From Bacteroidota bacterium (lineage in GTDB: Bacteria; Bacteroidota; Bacteroidia; Chitinophagales; Chitinophagaceae), in NCBI GenBank assembly GCA_013289175.1, contig JABDAN010000012.1:1-58224 (forward strand): DNA of 58,224 nucleotides. The letters run 5' to 3'. This document shows positions 22,994 through 31,298 of the stretch, one piece after another (position 1 is the stretch's first letter; every line of letters starts with the position of its first letter). The notes under the pieces are model-generated. The model had not been told where the DNA came from and made no database searches. It was given only the letters and a program-made list of their open reading frames with translations. The position numbers and the translations under genes are program-made.

Positions 22994-25765
22994 TTAATTT
23001 TTAATTATTAATTTTTCAGTTTCTGTTATTCCGTTATGAATGATCCTGACAAAGTAGATACCCGTTCTAAATCCTGTAACATTCAGCACGAGATTATCTG
23101 AGGTTGTAAGCGTGGTATTGGATACAATTTGTCCTGCAATATTTAGCAAGGAGACTTCATATCTGCCTGCAATTGGAAAACTGATTTTGACTAAGTTGGT
23201 TGCGGGATTGGGATACATGGTAATTTCAGCATTCTTCTTACCCAGGTTGATTGATATGATGGGCGAAAAGCTTTGATTGCCGTCGATATCTGTTTGCATT
23301 AACCTGTAGTAAGATACTCCCGGATAAGGAGTGATATCATAGGCCGAATAATATTGAGTATTGCTGCTTGTGCCCGATCCCGACACTTTTTGAACCATTA
23401 GCCAGCCTTGGCTATCTGTAGATTTCTGAATAGTAAAAAATGCGTTGTCGGTTTCCGATGCGGTGGACCATTCCAGTTTTACTTTACCATTATCAGGGTA
23501 TGCATTGAATGAAATTAATGTGATGGGTAAGGGGGTACTCACCGAGTTAATGGATCCGACATAAAAAGTATTGGTGAGATTAGCAAGTGTTACACCAGTT
23601 CTGTTGATTTGTGGATTGGTAGTCGTACCACCATTTACTCCAGCCGTTCCGGTTACGCTGTTGGCAAGGGTTAGCCTCAAATCAGATACCGCACCAATTA
23701 AACCAAATCCCGTACCCTGTATCTGAAGGTTATAAGTGCCACCAGCCATTCCATTGGTTGATATGGACCAATTCAGGTCTTTTCTGACGACAACCGTGAA
23801 CAGTCCGTCCACAATGGCCACCGAAGTATTGGTGGTGGCATTGTTATATGAAACACTCATAGAACCGCCGGTAGTTGGACCTGCAACGGGTGCAGAAAGG
23901 AAAAATGGCCTGTAGTCGGTTGCTGTACCCATAGGCAAAAGGCCGTTGACGGAACCTGCTGGTATTGTGCCTGTTTTAAACCAACGGGTAAATGTTCCCG
24001 CACCGATCATCCTACCAGAAGTGTATGCGAGTGTACCGTTGTTTGCTACCGAAACTCCTAGAGACAACGTATTGCCATTCAGATTAATATCTCCTTGAGT
24101 CATTGTCAATGTCGTGGTTGCCACGACACTATTGATCAGTTGGATACCCGCTCCCGAATTATTGACGGTTAGATTTGTGAAACTTTCTCCTCCAGGAGAT
24201 GTGATGGTCTGAAGAACAGAACCGTTGAAATTTACCGTGCTCGTCGCCGATACAAAACCAGCAGCTCCATAGTCATGCCAATTGCCGGCCAAATTGATGG
24301 TATTGGCTCCAGGAGCGATATGGCCTCCCGTTATGGTGATGTTATTGTTTGCTGTAAGGTTATTAAGGAGGGTAATTGTATTTCCGGTAACAAGTATATT
24401 ATAAAAATTCATTCCTGCGCTGGAAATGTTCAGGCCGTTGCCACCAAAAATTACGGTAGAACCAAAACTGGTTGCATTCACGGTCCCACTGCTATAGGTC
24501 CAGTCCTGGCTCTCTGAAATATTACCCTTTAGGGTAAGTATTCCTCCAGGTTTATTTATGGTAACAGAGGGCAGGAGATTTTGGCTGATCGCGAGTGCCG
24601 TTCCGTCCATGGTTTCATTACCGGCACCGACTATACTCAAAATGGCAGTTCCCCCTCCGTTAGCTGCAGTATTGGTCAAAAAGATATTTCCATTCACGTT
24701 AATATTTCCCGTATTTATAGTTAATCTGGCTGTTCCTGCCATGGTAAAATCACCGGTGGCCGTTAGTACAGTTGCTGCAGCAATAACAATTGTTTGGTTT
24801 GTTAATGCCAGAAATTCAATATTATTCAGAATAAGACTTCCGGTAATGGTATATGGACTGGCATTTCCGTCTGTAAAACAGTAGGTGGAAGTTCCCACAT
24901 TCACTGTGCCAGCAGTGTAAGTGAAATCGTTTGAAGATGCTGGGAAATTTGACAGGTTAAGTGTGCCTGAAGGTTTATTAATTGTAAGTTTGGGTAGCGC
25001 ACCTGCTCCGGCCACAGTGCTGCCATTAAAGTTTTGTATTCCGGTACCAATGATATTTATCTGACCCGTACCTCCACAACCCGCAGCCGTATTGGTTACG
25101 TTAATATCACCCGTTACGTCGATAGCGCCCGCATTAAAATTATACGAGGAAACACCAGTAATATTGAGGCTTTTGGAAACAGAAATATTTCCAACAGAGC
25201 TTAAAATATAATTAAAACCATTTCCGATAAATTCTAGTATAAAAAAGGCAGGATTCGTACCAGAAATAGTTGTACCGGCGGAAGCATTGTATCTGACGGT
25301 TCCATTGTTATGAATAAAAGTGGCACTGGTAAAAGTAGAATTTCCATCAAACTCAAGTACGGCAGATGTGGATGTGAATGCAGTTCCTGCTAAAATAAAA
25401 TTCCCGCCGATTGTAATATTTGCAGAACCACCTATGAATGTACCAGCAGAGAAAGAGGCATTGTTGACGGTGGAAAATGAATTGGCGCCTTGTGAAATGG
25501 TCCCTGTGTAACCAGCAACAACTGTAAAGCTCAGGACATTTACGGGTGCATCAATGGTACAACTGCCTAAGCCCTGGTTATTAAAAATTACTGCGTCTGC
25601 AGCTCCGGGAATGCTGAATCCACCTGCACCACCCGATACATTTGACCAGTTCGCTGTATTATTCCAATTGGAAGGTCCCGATGCAATCCAAAACCGTGCA
25701 GCAAATGAATTTAGGCATAGGCTCTGTAAAAAAATTATACACAAGCAAGTTATGACTAACCTCAT
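22994..25765 (-). CDS. Large secreted beta-rich protein with T9SS sorting domain
   Basis: A 923-residue extracellular protein. The ATG at 25763-25765 gives signal peptide MRLVITCLCIIFLQSLCLNS with cleavage near FAARF. Residues about 30-620 are a repetitive, Asn/Thr/Gly-rich beta-solenoid; two units share (L/V)TINKP-(S/G)-G-(T/I)-L-L and a following TY-(T/S)-(A/S)-GTVN. Near the C-terminus is a fibronectin-like part (KLEWSTASETDNAFFTIQKS) and then a type A T9SS tail: ITMYPNPATNLVKISF...GIYFVRI...EKLIIKN. It should be exported by the type IX system and attached to or released from the cell surface; adhesion is the likeliest role. Confidence 0.85.
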   Translation of the reverse strand: MRLVITCLCIIFLQSLCLNSFAARFWIASGPSNWNNTANWSNVSGGAGGFSIPGAADAVIFNNQGLGSCTIDAPVNVLSFTVVAGYTGTISQGANSFSTVNNASFSAGTFIGGSANITIGGNFILAGTAFTSTSAVLEFDGNSTFTSATFIHNNGTVRYNASAGTTISGTNPAFFILEFIGNGFNYILSSVGNISVSKSLNITGVSSYNFNAGAIDVTGDINVTNTAAGCGGTGQINIIGTGIQNFNGSTVAGAGALPKLTINKPSGTLNLSNFPASSNDFTYTAGTVNVGTSTYCFTDGNASPYTITGSLILNNIEFLALTNQTIVIAAATVLTATGDFTMAGTARLTINTGNINVNGNIFLTNTAANGGGTAILSIVGAGNETMDGTALAISQNLLPSVTINKPGGILTLKGNISESQDWTYSSGTVNATSFGSTVIFGGNGLNISSAGMNFYNILVTGNTITLLNNLTANNNITITGGHIAPGANTINLAGNWHDYGAAGFVSATSTVNFNGSVLQTITSPGGESFTNLTVNNSGAGIQLINSVVATTTLTMTQGDINLNGNTLSLGVSVANNGTLAYTSGRMIGAGTFTRWFKTGTIPAGSVNGLLPMGTATDYRPFFLSAPVAGPTTGGSMSVSYNNATTNTSVAIVDGLFTVVVRKDLNWSISTNGMAGGTYNLQIQGTGFGLIGAVSDLRLTLANSVTGTAGVNGGTTTNPQINRTGVTLANLTNTFYVGSINSVSTPLPITLISFNAYPDNGKVKLEWSTASETDNAFFTIQKSTDSQGWLMVQKVSGSGTSSNTQYYSAYDITPYPGVSYYRLMQTDIDGNQSFSPIISINLGKKNAEITMYPNPATNLVKISFPIAGRYEVSLLNIAGQIVSNTTLTTSDNLVLNVTGFRTGIYFVRIIHNGITETEKLIIKN

Positions 25766-26262
25766 AAAATACTGGATTACAAAATAATAGATGATTATCT
25801 GCATCTAAGTAATAATACTTAGAAGGGTTTGGCAAAAAAAACGCTAAACCTTTATAATTATTGCCGCATTTGCAGCATATTGATGGGAGTCAATTGCAGC
25901 CACATCATTTCTAAGTGAATTCGTGTACACGAGTCTGTTGGGCTGAAGGGATACGGCTAAAATGGCAAGATTATGGAGAGAATCCAATGTTTTCATTTAG
26001 GATCAAAGACATTGGAAGAATTAAACCATTTGGTACAGATTTTATTGACCAGGGTTGCCTTCGAGGCGTGTAAGTAAGGCAGGAAATCCTTTACCGACCA
26101 CAAAGATTTGTATTTGATAGGAAGCGCAACTAGTGGCGTTAGCTTCTATCACGTACAAGGGTCAGTCGGATTTACGTTAATTAATATCCTTATTTTAGTG
26201 CTTAAAAACAGTGCGGGCTTCACGATTTTTTCAGACCTTCAGGGCATAATTAGTTTTTACCT
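25766..26262. other. Intergenic region between divergent T9SS cargo and deaminase genes
   Basis: About 500 bases without a supported gene. A 66-codon plus-strand frame (26108-26308) has no family features and runs into the deaminase gene, so I left it out. Promoters for both neighbours should lie here, but no clear pair of TTTG and TAnnTTTG boxes was found. Confidence 0.5.
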
Positions 26263-26715
26263 ATGGCTGAAGAAAATCATTTTAAAAATCATCACGAAGA
26301 CTTTATGATTGCCTGCCTGGAACTGGCCTTGATAGCCAGGCAAAGCGGCAATAATCCGGTGGGTTCCGTCATCGTAAAGGATGGACACATCATTGCCCGC
26401 GGAGTGGAGCGGGTCAAAGAACACAACGATATTACTTTTCATGCTGAAATCGAGGCGATCCGAAGTGCTACGGAACTCTTAAACAGCCAGGACCTTTCTG
26501 GGTGCACCCTTTACTCCACACATGAACCCTGCGTTATGTGTTCCTATCTTATCCGGCATTCAAAAATTCATACCGTCGTGATAGGCACCACTTCGGGTGA
26601 AACCGGAGGAATTCATTCCAGATTTCCCCTATTGTTGGATAAAAAGATTAAAAAATGGGGTAAACCCCCTAAAATTGTAGAGGGTGTTTTAGAAAAAGAT
26701 TGTCAGGAATTATAA
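26263..26715 (+). CDS. Nucleoside deaminase, CMP/dCMP deaminase family
   Basis: A 150-residue zinc-dependent deaminase. The zinc site is complete: His60 and the proton-shuttling Glu62 in FHAEIEA, and Cys90/Cys93 in EPCVMC. The length and GGIHSRFPLL tail resemble guanine-deaminase/tRNA-adenosine-deaminase-like stand-alone enzymes rather than TadA itself, so the natural base is undecided. It lies 42 bases before the AlkC-type gene in the same direction. Confidence 0.85.
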   Translation: MAEENHFKNHHEDFMIACLELALIARQSGNNPVGSVIVKDGHIIARGVERVKEHNDITFHAEIEAIRSATELLNSQDLSGCTLYSTHEPCVMCSYLIRHSKIHTVVIGTTSGETGGIHSRFPLLLDKKIKKWGKPPKIVEGVLEKDCQEL

Positions 26716-26757
26716 ACCAGTTGGTTTTTCTTTTATCTAATTATTCATTGACTTTGC

Positions 26758-27861
26758 ATGGCGCTGCTGAAAGATTTATATTCTCCCGCCTTTTTTAAAA
26801 ATCTCTCAGATTCTTTAAAGACCGTGATGCCGTCTTTTAATAGGCAACGATTCACTTCTCAAATATTTTCCGATGAGTTTTCCGGAATGGAACTGAAGGA
26901 AAGAATGAAACATACCACCCGGACGATGCATTCCTTCATGCCTTCAGATTTTAAAAAGGCCGTAAGGATTATTTTACACTTGATTGTAGAATTAAGAAAA
27001 AAGGGAATAACCGAAGGTGGACTGGCCTATATATTTTTGCCGGACTATATTGAAACCTATGGAATAGATGATTTTGAGATTTCTATGAAAGCCATCGAGG
27101 AGATTACTCAGTTTATTAGCTGCGAGTTTGCCGTGCGGCCCTTTTATATCAAATATGGTTCCAAAATGGTCAGCCAGATGAAAAAGTGGTCCCTTCATAA
27201 AAAAGATGAAGTGCGACGACTGGCCAGCGAGGGAAGTCGCCCCAGATTGCCTTGGGCTATGGCTATTCCCGCACTAAAGCAGGATCCAAGACCAATTTTA
27301 CCCATCTTGGAAAACCTAAAAAACGACCTGTCGGAATCGGTGAGAAGGAGCGTGGCCAATAATTTGAACGATATTGCCAAGGACCATCCGGACATTGTCG
27401 TCGCCTTGGCCAAAAAGTGGAAGGGAAAATCAAAACAGACAGACGCCATCATAAAACACGGCAGCAGAACCCTTTTAAAAAGGGGTCATGAGCAGATATT
27501 AAGTCATTTCGGCTTAAAGAGTAAAAACTTATTGATTTCTGCATTTGACATCGCCAATCCATCCGTTTTAATTGGAGGAGAGTTAGAATTTTCTTTTCGT
27601 GTAACCAATAAAAACAATAAAAGCCAAATCGTCAGATTGGAATACGGTTTGTACTACAATAAATCAAACAATCTCCTTTCTAGGAAAGTGTTCAAGATCA
27701 GCGAAAAGACTTTTAAAGCGGGCGAAACCGTTTCGGTTACAAAGAAACAATCGTTTAGAAGAATTACTACCCGTGTACATTACCCGGGCCCACACCGATT
27801 GTCGATCATTGTCAACGGAGAGGAAAAAGATTTGAAGGACTTTGTAGTAAAGGGAGAATAA
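26758..27861 (+). CDS. DNA alkylation repair protein, AlkC-like
   Basis: A 367-residue HEAT-repeat DNA glycosylase of the AlkC/AlkD superfamily. Residues about 1-250 are helical repeats, including KKDEVRRLASEGSRPRLPW and SVRRSVANNLNDIAKDHPD, the nucleic acid-facing blocks of this family. Residues about 260-367 form an Ig-like beta domain (NPSVLIGGELEFSFRVTNKN...), which marks AlkC rather than AlkD. It should excise 3-methyladenine-type lesions. It is followed after 54 bases by a Fpg/Nei-type glycosylase gene, so base-excision repair genes are grouped here. Confidence 0.85.
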   Translation: MALLKDLYSPAFFKNLSDSLKTVMPSFNRQRFTSQIFSDEFSGMELKERMKHTTRTMHSFMPSDFKKAVRIILHLIVELRKKGITEGGLAYIFLPDYIETYGIDDFEISMKAIEEITQFISCEFAVRPFYIKYGSKMVSQMKKWSLHKKDEVRRLASEGSRPRLPWAMAIPALKQDPRPILPILENLKNDLSESVRRSVANNLNDIAKDHPDIVVALAKKWKGKSKQTDAIIKHGSRTLLKRGHEQILSHFGLKSKNLLISAFDIANPSVLIGGELEFSFRVTNKNNKSQIVRLEYGLYYNKSNNLLSRKVFKISEKTFKAGETVSVTKKQSFRRITTRVHYPGPHRLSIIVNGEEKDLKDFVVKGE

Positions 27862-27865
27862 GACT

Positions 27866-27885
27866 TTCGAGATCCTCGAATTTTT
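27866..27885 (+). terminator. Short hairpin with T-tract after the AlkC-like gene
   Basis: TTCGAG pairs with CTCGAA around ATC and is followed by five Ts. The 6-bp stem is short, so read-through into the next gene is likely. Confidence 0.4.
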
Positions 27886-27915
27886 GAAAGGGTATTAACT
27901 TATCAAATTTTAACT

Positions 27916-28687
27916 ATGCCTGAACTTCCTGACGTGGAGGTGTTTTCAAAAAACCTGCACGATTTGTTTGCCAATAAAAAACTTTTGAAAGTAAAAAGTC
28001 GTGAATGGACGGAAGTTATCCGACACGGCACAGTCGCTCTCAAAAAACCTTCAGGGAAAAAAACTTAAAAAGATATTTCGCTCTGGTAAAGAGATGCGCT
28101 TTGAATTTGCGGATGGAACGGTTTTGGGACTACACCTTATGCTGACAGGGGATATTTTTCTTTTTGAAAATAAAAATGACCATCCTTCTACGATCGTAGA
28201 GTTATATTTTGAAGGCGGGCAAAACTTGGCATTAACTGATCGTATGAAAAATGCCAACATTCGTTTAAATCCAGTTGACAAAGAAGGTGTGGATGCCCTG
28301 GAATTGGATTTTGGCTATCTGAAAAAGATTTTTAATAGGAAAACGACGATTAAGAACATCATGCTTGATCAAGATCTGATCCGTGGTATCGGCAATGGAT
28401 ATTCTGATGAAATATTATGGCAAACCCGCATTTCCCCTTATTCTATCGCTTCGGCGATTCCGGATGAAAAGATAAAGGAACTGGTAAAAAAGATTCCAAG
28501 CGTTTTATTAGAGGCTACAAAAAAAATTGATGCTGCTTATCCAGGAAGAATAAATGACGAGGTAAAAGAATTCCTGGTTATTCACCGTAAAGTGAATGAA
28601 AAAAGTCCGACCGGAAGACCTATTCTAATTGACGAGAAAGGTGGGCGTAAAACCTATTATACGGATGAACAAATTCTTTATCGTTAA
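27916..28687 (+). pseudogene. Fpg/Nei-type DNA glycosylase with zincless C-terminus, interrupted by a one-base frameshift
   Basis: The reading frame opens at the ATG 27916-27918 with MPELPDVEVF, which carries the catalytic Pro and Glu of the Fpg/Nei family. After LLKVK the frame reads SREWTEVI and stops. The rest of the protein is in another frame from about 27998, reading VVNGRKLSDTA, then LHLMLTGDIFLFE, IKNIMLDQDLIRGIGNGYSD and GGRKTYYTDEQILYR to 28687. One A too many in the run at 27993-27997 explains the shift. The C-terminal finger lacks all Cys (RKVNEKSPTGRPILIDEKGG), so this is a zincless form, known in Bacteroidota and NEIL1. Only the larger second piece (from 28001) is open, without its catalytic N-terminus. 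Either a real mutation, a sequencing error or rare slippage. Confidence 0.8.
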
Positions 28688-28916
28688 TTTTTGTCCGGGT
28701 GTCTCTCTGCGGTCAATACTTGGCTTTTATCGTTCCATCCAGGTCACGCCTAAAAAAAAGCTAAAGTCTGGAAAGGAACAGTCTTGTTCCAAAACCGAAC
28801 GTTTTCTCTTTCCAACAGTGATTTAAGAGATTGATTTATAGTGAATTAAAAAATTGGTATGCGCTTGGTGCTTTCTGAAGAATTCCTTCTTTTTTCCTTT
28901 CAATTAATCAGAACTT

Positions 28917-31268
28917 ATGCTGAAAAATTATATCATCAGTTCATGGAGGAGTTTGAGGCGAAATCTGAGTTTTACGTTTTTGAATGTCTTCGGACTAGCC
29001 CTGGGCGTATTTTCTTGCCTGATCATATTCCTGGTAGTACGCAATGAGCTTGGCTACGATAATTTTAGTAAGAACGCCAGCCGGACCTACCGGGTGACGC
29101 TGAACGCCATTGATTTTAATTCGAATATTTCCATGGCGATCCTGCCGGCCATGCGCAATGATTTTCCTGAATTGGAAAACTCGACCCAGGTTTTCCACCA
29201 ATATGAAGGACAAATAAAAATCGGTCAGAAAAGATTGATTGAGGACGACTTTCTATATGCGGATCCCCAGTTTCCTCAGGTGTTTGGATTTACCTGGATT
29301 TCAGGGAATCCCCTGACAGCGTTATCCAATCCGAATTCCATTGTTTTGACAGAAACAACATCCCGCAAATACTTCGGAGACAAACCTGTCATGGGGCAGG
29401 TGATATTGCTGGATAACCAATTTACCCTGAAGGTGACCGGGGTTATCCAGGACCCCCCTGCCAATACCAGCCTGCCGTTTCATTTCATGGTCTCTTTAAA
29501 TACTTTGAAATTTGATTCGGGCATGATGACAAGTTTTTATGCCATTCCCGGAGGCAGTTATGCTTTTATTGTCATTCCGAAGAATTATTCAATCCATCAA
29601 CTCGAAAAAAAAATTCCGGATTTCATCTCTAGGCACTGGGGCAAGGATATTGCAAAAGGAGCCCATCTGCCGCTCCAGCCTTTAAAAGAAATCCATTTTG
29701 ATCAGCGATATATCAACAACATCATCACACCCGTAGCCAGAGATACCTATTGGGGTCTGGCGGCGATTGCGGGTTTTATTGTATTGATGGCTTGCATCAA
29801 TTTTATCAACCTCGCTACCTCACAATCGGTGAGAAGATCCAAAGAAGTGGGTGTGCGTAAAGTGATGGGCGCATCCAGGCCACAGCTTGTCCAGCAGTTT
29901 CTGGGGGAAACCGGCCTGCTGGTAGGACTATCGGTTCTTTTGGGGCTGGCAGCTGCCGTGCTGGCTCTACCGGCGATTTCAAACTGGCTGGACATAAAAA
30001 TAGAACCCAAACTTTTGAGAGAGCCTATTATTATTGTTTTGCTTTGTGGGTTGACCATACTGATTATCCTATTGGCGGGACTCTATCCGGCTTTTGTACA
30101 ATCTGCTTTCAATCCGGTTGAATCCTTAAAGCGCAAAACAAACATGTCCTTTAAAGGGGTCAACCTGCGAAAAGCCTTGGTATTGTTTCAGTTTGCCATA
30201 TCACAGATATTAATTGTTGGCACACTGGTGGTAGCACATCAGATGGATTTCTTTCAGAACCAAGACCTGGGTTTCAATAAAGAAGCGGTCATTAGTTTTG
30301 ACATCCCGGACCAATCTAAACGGTCCCTGCTTCAGCAGGAATTGGCCCGGGAACCGGGATTGACCGATATCAGTTTTTGTTCCGGATCACCGGTAAGTTT
30401 TCAAAATGCCACCAGCTTCACCTGTCCGGAAATGGGCATAACCAAAGACAATGTAACTGAAGTTAAATTTGTTGATGAGCGTTACATGGACATGTTTGGA
30501 CTCCAAATCCTGGCAGGGCAGAAACTGACCAAAGACAGCTCCAATAAAATTGTCATCAATGAAACCATGATACACGAAATCGGGATTCAAAATCCCGATA
30601 AGGCCATCGGAAAGAAAATCATGCTGGGAGGGGAAGATCCTTATTATATTGTGGGAGTTATGAAGGATTTTCAAAATGAATCCAAACACAAAAAAAGAAG
30701 ATCCTGTGTGCTGTTATACCAACCGGATCATTTTTATTCTGCCAGCGTAAGAATTAAACCGGGTGGAATGAACAAAACGATTGTAGCCGTTGGAAAAACC
30801 TGGTCAGCTTTGTTCCCGGATAATGTATTTCAGTATGAATTCATTGATGAACACATTGCCAGATGGTATCGGCAGGAAGCGAAAGTATATACGGCTTTTA
30901 AGATATTTTCTTCTTTGGCCATCCTGATCGGATGCTTGGGTCTGTATGGATTGGTGTCTTTTGCTGCCGTCCAACGTGCAAAAGAAGTTGGTATCCGCAA
31001 AGTTTTGGGCGCGTCGCTCTTTGATATTTCAGCACTTTTTGCCAGGGAATTTATTGCACTGATAGTAGTGGCATTTTTGGTTGCTGTGCCAGTTGGCTAC
31101 TATTTTATGCATGGTTGGCTGGAGAATTTTGCCTACCACGTCAATATTGGGAAAGGAATTTTTCTGATTGCGGTGGGAATTTCTTTTTCCATTGCCACGA
31201 TAACCATAAGTTTTCAGGCCATCAAAGCGGCCTTGTCGAACCCCGTGAAAAGTCTTCGATCTGAATAG
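28917..31268 (+). CDS. FtsX/MacB-type ABC transporter permease (copy 2)
   Basis: A 783-residue permease with the same plan as 12862-15261: N-terminal anchor MLKNYIISSWRSLRRNLSF, MacB-like periplasmic domain, FtsX core with SVRRSKEVGVRKVMGASRPQ, second periplasmic domain and final FtsX core AKEVGIRKVLGASLFD, ending NPVKSLRSE. No ATPase gene is next to it, so it must pair with one encoded elsewhere. Its stop is followed after 2 bases by a tRNA 3'-end-like sequence and by the convergent mtaB gene. Antimicrobial-peptide or lipoprotein transport are the known roles of the wider family. Confidence 0.88.
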   Translation: MLKNYIISSWRSLRRNLSFTFLNVFGLALGVFSCLIIFLVVRNELGYDNFSKNASRTYRVTLNAIDFNSNISMAILPAMRNDFPELENSTQVFHQYEGQIKIGQKRLIEDDFLYADPQFPQVFGFTWISGNPLTALSNPNSIVLTETTSRKYFGDKPVMGQVILLDNQFTLKVTGVIQDPPANTSLPFHFMVSLNTLKFDSGMMTSFYAIPGGSYAFIVIPKNYSIHQLEKKIPDFISRHWGKDIAKGAHLPLQPLKEIHFDQRYINNIITPVARDTYWGLAAIAGFIVLMACINFINLATSQSVRRSKEVGVRKVMGASRPQLVQQFLGETGLLVGLSVLLGLAAAVLALPAISNWLDIKIEPKLLREPIIIVLLCGLTILIILLAGLYPAFVQSAFNPVESLKRKTNMSFKGVNLRKALVLFQFAISQILIVGTLVVAHQMDFFQNQDLGFNKEAVISFDIPDQSKRSLLQQELAREPGLTDISFCSGSPVSFQNATSFTCPEMGITKDNVTEVKFVDERYMDMFGLQILAGQKLTKDSSNKIVINETMIHEIGIQNPDKAIGKKIMLGGEDPYYIVGVMKDFQNESKHKKRRSCVLLYQPDHFYSASVRIKPGGMNKTIVAVGKTWSALFPDNVFQYEFIDEHIARWYRQEAKVYTAFKIFSSLAILIGCLGLYGLVSFAAVQRAKEVGIRKVLGASLFDISALFAREFIALIVVAFLVAVPVGYYFMHGWLENFAYHVNIGKGIFLIAVGISFSIATITISFQAIKAALSNPVKSLRSE

Positions 31269-31270
31269 TT

Positions 31271-31297
31271 TGGTGCCGGCGGGAGAGGATTCGAACC
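31271..31297 (-). repeat. tRNA 3'-end-like fragment, possible attachment-site scar
   Basis: The minus strand reads AGGTTCGAATCCT, then CTCCCGCCGGCACCA. This has a canonical T-loop (TTCGAAT) and an acceptor 3' strand ending in ACCA. The upstream sequence is mtaB coding DNA and lacks D- and anticodon arms, so it is not a whole tRNA. Fragments like this are often left by integrases that target tRNA genes. Confidence 0.45.
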
Positions 31298-31298
31298 T

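Noticed and set aside
26750-26757. TGACTTTG as promoter box of the AlkC gene
   Set aside because: It is followed directly by the start codon, so transcription would begin inside the gene; the upstream deaminase gene is a better source of the transcript.
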